Source of the DNA: Nitrospirae bacterium RBG_16_43_11
GTDB taxonomy: Bacteria > Nitrospirota > 9FT-COMBO-42-15 > HDB-SIOI813
Length of the DNA stretch: 15,533 nt
Reading direction: 5' to 3'
Assembly: GCA_001805165.1 (NCBI GenBank)
Contig: MHEI01000021.1
Coordinates: forward strand, 2,204-17,736
A program made the position numbers and the translations under genes. The notes below the pieces were generated by a model that searched no databases, was not told the DNA's origin, and worked only from the letters and a program-made list of their open reading frames with translations. The number at the start of each line of letters is the position of its first letter. Position 1 is the stretch's first letter. Below, one piece after another: positions 7,588-13,582 of the stretch.

Positions 7588-9531
7588 ATGCAAAAAAGTT
7601 TAATCTTTTTACCCATAATCATTGCTCTTCTTTTAACTGCCTGTGGTGCAGGGAGTAGCGGCGGGAATACAGAATCAGGCACAACCAGTAATAATGAATC
7701 AAAAAGTATTAGCCCTAATGGCGGTGTTGTAACAAGCAGTGATGGAAAGGCAAAGATTATTGTACCATCAGGGGCGCTTAATCAGTCTTCAGACATTACT
7801 GTAGCAGCTATTTCTAATCAACCATCCGGGAATATAGGCACCGCTTATGAGTTTGGACCGGATGGCACTACTTTTAGCCAACCTGTGACCATTTTCATCA
7901 GCTATGCTGAAACATCGCTTCCATTCGGTGTTAGTGAATCGGATATCAAATTAGGGAGAGTTACAAATAATCAATGGCAGGCCATAACCGACTCAGCGGT
8001 CGATACTGTTGCTAACGTTGTCAGTGGTACTACCACGCATTTGAGCACCTACGGTGTCATGGCAGTAAGCATTAGCGATACAGCCCCCTCACTTCCATCC
8101 GGTGTCACTGCCACTGCCGGGGATGGTCAGGTGACGATAAGCTGGGGTGCTGCCGCAGGGGCGACTGTCTATAACCTCTACTGGTCTACGACATCCGGGG
8201 TGACTAAAGCCACCGGTACCAAGATATCCAATGTTTCAAGCCCCTATATCCACACAGGCCGTACTAACGGCACAACCTATTACTATATTGTGACGGCGGT
8301 GAATAGTTATGGAGAGAGTAGTGAGTCAAGCCAGGTTTCAGTAACGCCAAGCGCTACAGTAACGCCAGATACCACCGCCCCTTCTAATACAACAGGGGCA
8401 GACTTCATAAACAATGGTGCATTAGCAGCGAATTCTGCATCTGTTACTTTATCCATCTCTGCATCGGACAGTATCGGTGTAACGACTTATTATGCCTCCG
8501 AGTCCTCCACTGCGCCATCTCCATCAACATCAGGCTGGGTATCAGTAGCATCCACGACATCCTACTCTGCCAATATTACGTTTACCTTAAGCACAGGCGA
8601 TGGGATCAAGACGATATATGTATGGTTCAAAGATGCTGCAGGGAATGTATCCGCCTCAGCAAGCGGCACGATTACTCTTGATACCGTCCCTCCTGATACT
8701 GCTATCACCAGTCATCCGGATAATCCAACTAACTCAGCGTCTGCAAGTTTCAGCTTTACAGCTACAGAGACTGGTTCCATATTCCAGTGTCAGATGGACA
8801 ATGAAGGCTTTGCAGCCTGCACCAGCCCCAAGTCCTATACAGGGCTTACCGACGGAAGCCATACTTTTTATGTTAAGGCAACTGATTCCTCTGGCAATAC
8901 TGATCCGATTCCTGCAAGTTTTACATGCACTAATGACACTACAGCGCCCTCTAACCCCACGTCCATCACTGGCTATAGTAATTCCGCTAAAGCTCTCTCA
9001 TTAACCTCTGGCAACTGGTACAACAATGCCACGCCGTACTTTGAATGGAGTGGTGCAAGTGATGGTACAGGTGGTTCAGGCATATCAGGTTATTATGTCT
9101 ACTTGGGGACAAATGCTGCGGCTAATCCTGCAACAGCAGGGGTATTACAGACATCTGCATACTATTCAAACACCGTTATTGGCAATGAAGGGACTTATTA
9201 CCTTCTTATTAAAGCAAGAGATGCGGTGGGTAATACTGCTTCAGGTACCTATACAGCATTTACATATAAATACGATTCATCAAATCCAAATAATTCAACA
9301 GGCAGCAACTTTATTGACAGTGCTGCTGTATCCACAAATTCAACCAATGTTACACTTACCCTTTCCGCAACGGACATTGTTGGGGTCACAGGATACTGTG
9401 AAAAAGAGGCATCTGCAACACCATCCATTAATGATATATGCTGGACATCAATTACATCCACAACATCTTATTCCGCAGGTGTGACTTTTACATTGAGCAG
9501 TGGAGACGGAGCAAAGACTGTTTATGTCTGA
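7588..9531 (+). CDS. Surface lipoprotein, N-terminal part: ZU5-like, FN3 and Ig-like repeats, ended by an in-frame TGA
   Basis: I prefer the ATG at 7588 because it gives a compact lipoprotein signal: MQKS, a hydrophobic core, then lipobox LTAC with Cys19. The in-frame ATG at 7534 would add an 18-residue tail and is an alternative; neither has a strong ribosome-binding site. After a Gly/Ser/Asn linker, residues 38-130 look like a ZU5 domain ('GGVVTSSDGKAKIIVPSGAL'). Next comes an FN3 domain (8083-8352), an Ig-like domain (8371-8688), another related one, a third with 'GISGYYVYLGT', and a fourth (from about 9270) that repeats the first. The frame stops at TGA 9529 inside 'KTVYV*FKDAAGNVS', where the sister repeat reads 'KTIYVWFKDAAGNVS'. 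Downstream codons continue in the same frame to 10950, so this is the front of one 1,120-codon gene. It is probably c-di-GMP-controlled through the leader riboswitch. Confidence 0.8.
   Translation: MQKSLIFLPIIIALLLTACGAGSSGGNTESGTTSNNESKSISPNGGVVTSSDGKAKIIVPSGALNQSSDITVAAISNQPSGNIGTAYEFGPDGTTFSQPVTIFISYAETSLPFGVSESDIKLGRVTNNQWQAITDSAVDTVANVVSGTTTHLSTYGVMAVSISDTAPSLPSGVTATAGDGQVTISWGAAAGATVYNLYWSTTSGVTKATGTKISNVSSPYIHTGRTNGTTYYYIVTAVNSYGESSESSQVSVTPSATVTPDTTAPSNTTGADFINNGALAANSASVTLSISASDSIGVTTYYASESSTAPSPSTSGWVSVASTTSYSANITFTLSTGDGIKTIYVWFKDAAGNVSASASGTITLDTVPPDTAITSHPDNPTNSASASFSFTATETGSIFQCQMDNEGFAACTSPKSYTGLTDGSHTFYVKATDSSGNTDPIPASFTCTNDTTAPSNPTSITGYSNSAKALSLTSGNWYNNATPYFEWSGASDGTGGSGISGYYVYLGTNAAANPATAGVLQTSAYYSNTVIGNEGTYYLLIKARDAVGNTASGTYTAFTYKYDSSNPNNSTGSNFIDSAAVSTNSTNVTLTLSATDIVGVTGYCEKEASATPSINDICWTSITSTTSYSAGVTFTLSSGDGAKTVYV
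8083..8352 (+). repeat. FN3 module duplicated at 9589-9861
   Basis: The module encoding 'GVTATAGDGQVTISW...NLYWSTTSGVTK.TGTKIS...HTGRTNGT.YYY' recurs at 9589-9861 with high nucleotide identity (GATGGTCAGGTGAC is shared exactly). The two copies flank the Ig-like array, so recombination between them could delete it. Confidence 0.75.
9529..9531 (+). other. In-frame TGA replacing a conserved Trp codon
   Basis: The paralogous repeat has TGG (Trp) at 8623-8625 in the context GTATGGTTCAAAGATGC; here the same site reads GTCTGATTCAAAGATGC. A single G-to-A change explains the stop. The codons after it keep the same frame and the same protein pattern for another 472 residues. Other genes here end in TGA, so a recoded genetic code is unlikely. 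A nonsense mutation, a sequencing error or readthrough remain possible. Confidence 0.85.
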
Positions 9532-9582
9532 TTCAAAGATGCAGCAGGAAATGTATCCGGTGTAGCAAGTGATAGCATAACA

Positions 9583-10950
9583 TTGGCTTCCCCCCCATTC
9601 GCACCAACCGGTGTAACTGCCACTGCTGGTGATGGTCAGGTGACTATAAGTTGGAATGCCGTCAGCGGAGTAACATCCTACAACATCTACTGGTCAACGA
9701 CATCGGGAGTCACAAAAACTACAGGGACGAAGATTTCCAGTGCTACAAGCCCGTATACCCACACTGGAAGGACAAATGGTACTGTCTACTATTATGTAGT
9801 AACATCGGTTAATAATAATGGTGAGAGCGGGGAATCTAATCAGGTAATGGTTATACCACCACAAATACCAATAATTTTACCCAAAACAGGCCAGACGACT
9901 TGCTATAATAAATCAGGAACTGTAATCACCTGTGCAGGTACAGGACAGGACGGTGATTTACAGAGAGGTGTAGTATGGCCCAACCCGAGGTTTACAGACA
10001 ATGGAGATGGTACAGTGACAGACAATCTTACCGGCCTGGTCTGGACAAAGGATGGGAATGCCCCGGGCCCTGCCGCATGTTCTCCTGGCAGTACAAAAAC
10101 ATGGCAGGCTGCACTGGATTATGTGGCCTGTCTTAATGCGAACAGTTACCTCGGTTATACGGACTGGCGTCTTCCCAATGTCAATGAGCTTAGAAGCCTT
10201 GTACATGCCGGACAGTCTGATTCAGCCACTTGGCTTAATACACAGGGCTTTAATAATATAAAGGACTCCTATTGGCCGTCTACTTCCTGTGCCGACGACC
10301 CGACGAGGGCGTGGATCGTCTATATGTGGAATGGTAGCGTGGGCAACCCTGCGAAGTTCCTCGGCAACTATTATGTATGGCCAGTTCGTTCAGAACTGTC
10401 CCGGTTATTGGGAGATTCGATTATTTCCATACCCAAAACAGGCCAAACGACTTGCTATGATAGTGGAGGAAATGTAATCACCTGTGCAGGTACAGGACAG
10501 GACGGGGATATCCAGTCCGGTGTAGCCTGGCCCAACCCTAGGTTTACAGACAATGGAGACGACACAATGACAGACAACCTTACGGGTCTGGTCTGGACAA
10601 AGGATGGCAACGCCCCGGGCCCTGCCGCATGCTCTCCTGGCAGTACAAAAACATGGCAGGCTGCGCTGGATTATGTGACCTGTTTGAATACCAACAGTTA
10701 TCTCGGTTATACGGACTGGCGCCTGCCCAATATAAATGAGCGTAATAGCCTGGTACATGCAGAGCAGTCTAATACAGCCCCTTGGCTTAACACACAGAGC
10801 TTTTATAATGTAAGTTGGGGTGTATACTGGTCGTCTACTTCCAACGCCAACTACCCGTACTATGCGTGGTTCGGCAGTATGAGTTACTGGATGTACTACA
10901 GTGCTAAGTCCGACAACAACAATGTATGGCCAGTTCGTTCCGGACAGTAG
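9583..10950 (+). CDS. Surface lipoprotein, C-terminal part: FN3 plus two DUF1566 (Lcl_C-like) modules, separated by the TGA
   Basis: The usable frame runs from 9532 to the TAG at 10948. The first possible start, TTG at 9583, has no ribosome-binding site and falls inside a domain, so I read this as the back half of the gene starting at 7588. An FN3 domain (9589-9861) is followed by two DUF1566/Lcl_C modules (9880-10392 and 10432-10947). Each has 'TGQTTCY', 'NPRFTDNGD', 'T.TDNLTGLVWTKD', 'DWRLPN', 'YW.STS' and the closing 'VWPVR'. DUF1566 has a C-type-lectin-like character and occurs in adhesins such as Legionella Lcl, so ligand binding at the cell surface is a reasonable inference. The paired Cys residues 'TCYN.SG.VITC' could form a disulfide. 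If the TGA is a true stop, the lectin-like end is no longer made in this genome. Confidence 0.75.
   Translation: MASPPFAPTGVTATAGDGQVTISWNAVSGVTSYNIYWSTTSGVTKTTGTKISSATSPYTHTGRTNGTVYYYVVTSVNNNGESGESNQVMVIPPQIPIILPKTGQTTCYNKSGTVITCAGTGQDGDLQRGVVWPNPRFTDNGDGTVTDNLTGLVWTKDGNAPGPAACSPGSTKTWQAALDYVACLNANSYLGYTDWRLPNVNELRSLVHAGQSDSATWLNTQGFNNIKDSYWPSTSCADDPTRAWIVYMWNGSVGNPAKFLGNYYVWPVRSELSRLLGDSIISIPKTGQTTCYDSGGNVITCAGTGQDGDIQSGVAWPNPRFTDNGDDTMTDNLTGLVWTKDGNAPGPAACSPGSTKTWQAALDYVTCLNTNSYLGYTDWRLPNINERNSLVHAEQSNTAPWLNTQSFYNVSWGVYWSSTSNANYPYYAWFGSMSYWMYYSAKSDNNNVWPVRSGQ
10288..10374 (+). other. Hypervariable-looking segment of DUF1566 unit 1 (candidate VR1)
   Basis: 29 codons between 'YWPSTS' and 'VWPVRS'. 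Compared with unit 2, the Ala, Pro, Ala-Trp, Met and Lys positions stay fixed, while intervening codons differ at first and second bases and mostly end in C or T (TGT, GAC, GAC, ATC, GTC, TAT, AAT, GGT, AGC and so on). A few (ACG, AGG, TGG) break the pattern. It looks like the variable region of a diversity-generating retroelement target; no reverse transcriptase is in view. Confidence 0.45.
10843..10923 (+). other. Hypervariable-looking segment of DUF1566 unit 2 (candidate VR2)
   Basis: 27 codons between 'YWSSTS' and 'VWPVRSGQ'. Of the 20 codons that are not conserved with unit 1, 18 are NNY (AAC, TAC, TAT, TTC, GGC, AGT, GAC and so on), as expected if AAY template codons were mutated at adenines. 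It sits at the very C-terminus of the protein, the usual place for such a region. Confidence 0.5.
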
Positions 10951-11010
10951 ATTATCGATTAGAAATTTGCCTTTCCGAGGATAAAGTAGCAGTGTAGATC
11001 GTAAAATAGA

Positions 11011-11045
11011 GTTAACCCCCCATCGTCATTTTAAACTGACCCCCT
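11011..11045. mobile_element. Possible insertion-sequence end remnant (IS21-like appearance)
   Basis: The block GTTAACCCCCC...TCATTTTAAACTGACCCCC has the 'AAACTGACCCCC' look often seen at ends of IS21-type elements. No matching second end, target duplication or transposase is present, so at most this is a relic. Confidence 0.25.
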
Positions 11046-11247
11046 TGTGAGTATGACTTCTCTCCTGAACTGTAAGACTGGGATCAATTGCGATTCGATG
11101 GTATGGGCTGCTGCTTTCTTCCTGAATCATAGTAAAAACAAGAGCATTCTCAAACAGACTCAGCATAGGAGTACCGTTGTTATGAAAATTCCAGTAAAAC
11201 AAAAAATGGCGGTTGCAAATTTCGTATTCCCACGAGACATCAGCCTG

Positions 11248-11276
11248 TTGACAACAAAATCTCATCTTGCTACTTT
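11248..11276 (+). promoter_or_regulatory. Sigma70-type promoter of the antitoxin-like/membrane protein pair
   Basis: TTGACA (11248-11253), a 17-nt spacer, then TACTTT (11271-11276). The -35 box is perfect and the -10 box matches at four of six positions. Transcription would begin near 11283, about 46 nt before the ATG at 11329, leaving room for the ribosome-binding site GAAAGGA. Confidence 0.55.
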
Positions 11277-11328
11277 AACTCAGAAAATCAAATTCATAGT
11301 GTGTAATGTAATAGAAAGGAAAAGTAAT

Positions 11329-11567
11329 ATGGCAATAACCAACAAAGCTCTTAAAAAAAAGTCAGATCCTTATCGGATACCGAAAAACTAGAACTTGTTG
11401 ACTCTATCCTTTCACAAATGGACAGGCCTGATCTGGAAATAGACCGTATTTGGGGTGAAGAAGCGCGAAAGAGATGGCGAATGTATAAGGCCGTAAAATT
11501 AGAAACAGTATCTTATGAGAAAGTAATGAGAAAACATCGCGCCAAATGGAGGTTCGATTTTCAATGA
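11329..11567 (+). pseudogene. Antitoxin-like gene (addiction-module, Unstab_antitox-type) with a frameshift in an A8 run
   Basis: ATG 11329 follows GAAAGGAAAAG and starts 'MAITNKALKKK'; this frame hits TAG at 11389. From about 11361 another frame encodes 'SLSDTEKLELVDSILSQM', then 'LEIDRIWGEEARKRW..YK' and 'LETVSYEKVMRKHR', ending at TGA 11565. That order is typical of small addiction-module antitoxins paired with RelE/ParE toxins. The two frames join at the A8 run 11353-11360: with one extra A the product would be one 79-residue protein, the usual family length. Either a base was lost (mutation or sequencing error) or slippage on the A-run yields both products. The stop overlaps the next gene's ATG (ATGA), which implies translational coupling. 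No RelE/ParE gene follows. Confidence 0.7.
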
Positions 11568-11998
11568 CATCTGAGAAACCCGGTTTGAATCTCAAAGACG
11601 CCTATGACGAGATTGGTACAAACTACCGATTCTTTCTGACATGGCGCCATGGCCTACTGGCGGGATACCTTGTGATTATCGCAGTGTTATCAGTCGCATT
11701 CAGTTGGCTTTATAAAGAGGCTCCTGCGTTACTATGGATTGTTTTCGCGGCGGGATTTGCCGTAACGTTATTGTTCTGGGTTTTGGAATACCGAAATCGT
11801 GATTTGTACCGTGCCTGTCAAAAGAGTGGAAAAAATTGCGAGGATGGGCTACCAGCAGGGAGTGGTTTATTTTCGAGGTTAAACGAACTGCAAGATAAAT
11901 GCATTACTCATAGCTACGCTATTGATCTGTTTCTGGGATTTGCGTTAGTATCGTTAGTCGTTGGAATAATATGGGCGATATGCCGTAAGACATTGTAA
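11564..11998 (+). CDS. Small three-helix membrane protein of unknown function, translationally coupled to the antitoxin-like gene
   Basis: I choose ATG 11564 because GGAGG (11549-11553) lies just upstream and the ATG overlaps the antitoxin-like stop as ATGA. An in-frame ATG at 11546 is possible but sits before that site. The 144-residue product has a polar N-terminus (1-22) and hydrophobic helices at about 31-50, 54-74 and 119-140. A charged stretch between helices 2 and 3 ('EYRNRDLYRACQKSG' onward) is probably cytoplasmic and helical. I do not recognise a named family. The hairpin of two helices followed by a charged helical domain faintly recalls SLATT-like 2TM effectors of conflict systems; this is a guess. 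It occupies the place where a toxin gene would be expected. Confidence 0.7.
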   Translation: MTSEKPGLNLKDAYDEIGTNYRFFLTWRHGLLAGYLVIIAVLSVAFSWLYKEAPALLWIVFAAGFAVTLLFWVLEYRNRDLYRACQKSGKNCEDGLPAGSGLFSRLNELQDKCITHSYAIDLFLGFALVSLVVGIIWAICRKTL

Positions 11999-12291
11999 GA
12001 GATTTATTTTCCAACTTATAGGTTTTACCCCCAGAACTGGACAGGATGCGAATATGGATGGTATCTGAAGTGTTCATCAAAGGCAAAGACAGCATCAAGG
12101 CCAAGATGGTTGATTCTGAATATCACCTTTGCGGTAGCTTCAATAATTATTGGCAGATTATTGATGGCTAGAAATTATCATAGAGGATGTTAAAGTCAAA
12201 CTGTTTGGATGATAAATCCGTAGGAATAATAACACTCTTCTCTGATATCTGTTACTGTTATAATCCAACTGTAAAAGTTTGATAAAAATTT
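11999..12291. other. Gene-free stretch upstream of the second tandem-heptamer promoter
   Basis: No convincing gene. One 41-codon frame (ATG 12046 to TAG 12169) reads as plausible protein ('EVFIKGKDSIKAKMVDSEY'), but it has no ribosome-binding site or family match that I can recognise; it may be a gene fragment. No terminator hairpin is evident after the membrane-protein stop at 11998. Confidence 0.5.
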
Positions 12292-12332
12292 CGAATCTGT
12301 GACTAATCTGTGACTTTGAGCGTGTTATAGTT
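12292..12332 (+). promoter_or_regulatory. Promoter with tandem heptamers (OmpR/PhoB-like box), copy B
   Basis: CTGTGAC (12297-12303), TAAT, CTGTGAC (12308-12314), an 11-nt gap and TATAGT (12326-12331). The spacing is identical to copy A, and most positions between CGAATC and TATAGTTG match. Here both heptamers are perfect copies of each other. It should drive the beta-helix gene about 145 nt downstream. Confidence 0.55.
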
Positions 12333-12334
12333 GA

Positions 12335-12475
12335 TGCCATATAATGGCAATACTTCACTCAAATGATGGTAATTGTCGGCAAAGCGATAAGCAACATATC
12401 TATGGCTTTAGCTTGGTTCAAGGGGGAAAATGTACCTGTCATGTTTACCAACTTTTTTAATATCAGGAGGTCGTT
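12335..12475 (+). promoter_or_regulatory. Structured 5' leader of the beta-helix gene, with attenuator-like end
   Basis: It opens with TGCCAT-ATA-ATGGCA (12335-12349). Next is a longer stem in which GC-AAAGC (12379-12385) pairs with GCTTT-a-GC (12405-12412), with GATA/TATC pairing inside it. Finally TTGGT (12413-12417) can pair with ACCAA (12447-12451), just before CTTTTTT (T6 at 12453-12458). The ribosome-binding site AGGAGG follows at 12465-12470. I do not recognise a known riboswitch class, and the GEMM core is absent. Confidence 0.35.
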
Positions 12476-13402
12476 ATGAAGAACGGGCATTATAAGTCAA
12501 GGTTTTCATTTGATTCCAATCTCTTCAGGGAGATGGCATTGAAGCAATGGAAGATGTTATTAGCATTGGGAGTTTTCTTATGGATAGGGGCGGTTGGGAT
12601 ACCATATTCGCAGGCGGCTACTTTTCATGTGAATTGCCAAAGCGGTACTCCTGATGGTTCCAACGGATTTTATAGCACTATCAGTACTGCAGTGTCAGCG
12701 GCGGCTGCAAATGATATCATTCGGGTTCATGCCGGTTCCACATGTGAGGAATCAGTAACTATCAATGTTAATAAAACTGGGTTGAGGATCATGGGAGATA
12801 ATCCTTCTAACACAAAGGTGATCCATACACCTGCGTTAGCTTCTGTGAATGTATTCACCGTCTCCGCCTCTTCGGTGGAGATTGCAGGGTTAACCATTAC
12901 AGGGAGTGGGAATGGAATTTATATCAATTCCGTATCAGCCTCAATCCATAACAATCATATCAATTACAATAAGGCGAATGGAATTTATACTGCCGGCAAT
13001 CTCGGCGACGCTGGTATTGTTTTTAATAACATTATTAAAGGCAATACATTGGATGGAATTTACTGCAGCACTATCGGTACTGGACAATTTGCACACAGTA
13101 ATATTATTACAGAAAACGGAAACTACGCTTTAAGTAGTGGTGTTGATAATTATGCTTATAATTCCACTTATAAAAACAAATATAATGCATCTATTGCTCT
13201 TGGAATTGGCAATATCCAGCAGGATTGTCTGTTCGTAAACGAGTCTGCTAATCCACCTGACTTTCGTTTACAAAACACATCCCCTTGTAAGAATACCGGT
13301 AATACCGGATACCTTGATGCCGATGGTACTCGTCCGACATGGGTTCCTTCGGTGGACCCGGCGCTGCCCTATTTTGGCCCTATGGAAATGGTGGGCCTGT
13401 GA
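12476..13402 (+). CDS. Secreted right-handed parallel beta-helix protein
   Basis: ATG 12476 has a strong AGGAGG 5 nt upstream. The signal peptide is unusual: a 26-residue polar N-region before the hydrophobic core (28-42), with likely cleavage after 'YSQA' at residue 47. An in-frame ATG at residue 20 would give a standard signal but lacks a good ribosome-binding site. The mature part shows the parallel beta-helix pattern of pectate-lyase-like and NosD/PbH1 proteins: 'STISTAVSAAAANDIIRVHAG', then stacked rungs such as 'GNGIYINSVSASIHNNHI', 'ANGIYTAGN...VFNNIIKGN' and 'LDGIYCS...HSNIITENG'. It closes with 'FRLQNTSPCKNTGNTGYLDADG', typical of such exported proteins. No catalytic Asp/Arg set can be assigned, so the substrate is unknown (polysaccharide binding or cleavage is the family norm). 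The TGA at 13400 may be premature: a likely extension continues in another frame just downstream. Confidence 0.8.
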   Translation: MKNGHYKSRFSFDSNLFREMALKQWKMLLALGVFLWIGAVGIPYSQAATFHVNCQSGTPDGSNGFYSTISTAVSAAAANDIIRVHAGSTCEESVTINVNKTGLRIMGDNPSNTKVIHTPALASVNVFTVSASSVEIAGLTITGSGNGIYINSVSASIHNNHINYNKANGIYTAGNLGDAGIVFNNIIKGNTLDGIYCSTIGTGQFAHSNIITENGNYALSSGVDNYAYNSTYKNKYNASIALGIGNIQQDCLFVNESANPPDFRLQNTSPCKNTGNTGYLDADGTRPTWVPSVDPALPYFGPMEMVGL

Positions 13403-13482
13403 TCACAAACCTTACAGTAGACCCTCCCTATGTCCCGGAAGGGGGGAACATATCCATCAAGGCAACGGTTGAAATCAGGTAG
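13399..13482 (+). pseudogene. Frameshifted remnant of a C-terminal extension of the beta-helix protein
   Basis: One base out of frame with the preceding gene, the sequence reads 'GPVITNLTVDPPYVPEGG' then 'NISIKATVEIR' and stops at TAG 13480. This is the start of an Ig/FN3-like bacterial domain. Joined at GTGGGCC (13391-13397) it would run on smoothly from 'FGPMEMVG'. One missing G in that G-run would explain the break; the extension is itself short, so more was probably deleted. Confidence 0.45.
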
Positions 13483-13491
13483 AGGGTGAAA

Positions 13492-13548
13492 AATAGACGG
13501 GATAGGGCAGCGCCTGCGTTAAGCGAAGCGAAAAATGTCCCGCCTATT
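13492..13548. repeat. Inverted repeat between the beta-helix and RHS genes
   Basis: AATAGACGGGA (13492-13502) pairs with TCCCGCCTATT (13538-13548), all Watson-Crick except one A-C position. The 35-nt interior contains a short GCAG/CTGC stem. No T-run follows, so it is not a classic terminator; it may be a mobile or REP-type repeat, or mark the point of deletion. Confidence 0.35.
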
Positions 13549-13582
13549 GGTGAAAGGCTATGGAAGAAGGAGTTTTAGGGTG

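Larger units (their letters stand above)
9880..10947 (+). repeat. Tandem duplication of the DUF1566-encoding module (two units of about 515 bp)
   Basis: Unit 1 covers 9880-10392 and unit 2 covers 10432-10947, joined by a 39-bp linker. Long stretches are the same or nearly so, such as the one containing CCCGGGCCCTGCCGCATG. Silent third-base changes dominate until the last 90 or so bases of each unit, where similarity collapses, and then returns exactly in GTATGGCCAGTTCGTTC (10375-10391 and 10924-10940). Confidence 0.85.
10951..11328. other. Gene-free stretch after the DUF1566 gene
   Basis: Short overlapping frames on both strands (about 79 and 114 codons) have no recognisable domains or ribosome-binding sites, and I do not believe them. 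The stretch holds a C-rich block that resembles an insertion-sequence end and, at its right side, the promoter of the antitoxin-like gene. No clear terminator follows the TAG at 10948. Confidence 0.6.

Noticed and set aside
11026..11265. 79-codon minus-strand frame
   Set aside because: No start signals and no recognisable family; it spans the possible IS-end remnant and promoter region.
11047..11391. 114-codon plus-strand frame
   Set aside because: No ribosome-binding site or domain. Its last 21 codons are the start of the antitoxin-like gene, and the rest covers the promoter and non-coding DNA.
12335..12475. A second GEMM riboswitch after promoter copy B
   Set aside because: The GGTAAAC and GACGTAAAGCC strands and the GCCGGG strand are missing; only a chance GGCAAAGC is present.
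13507..13535. GCGTTAAGC resembling an integron attC core (GTTRRRY)
   Set aside because: No matching RYYYAAC partner in the right position, and no cassette or integrase context.
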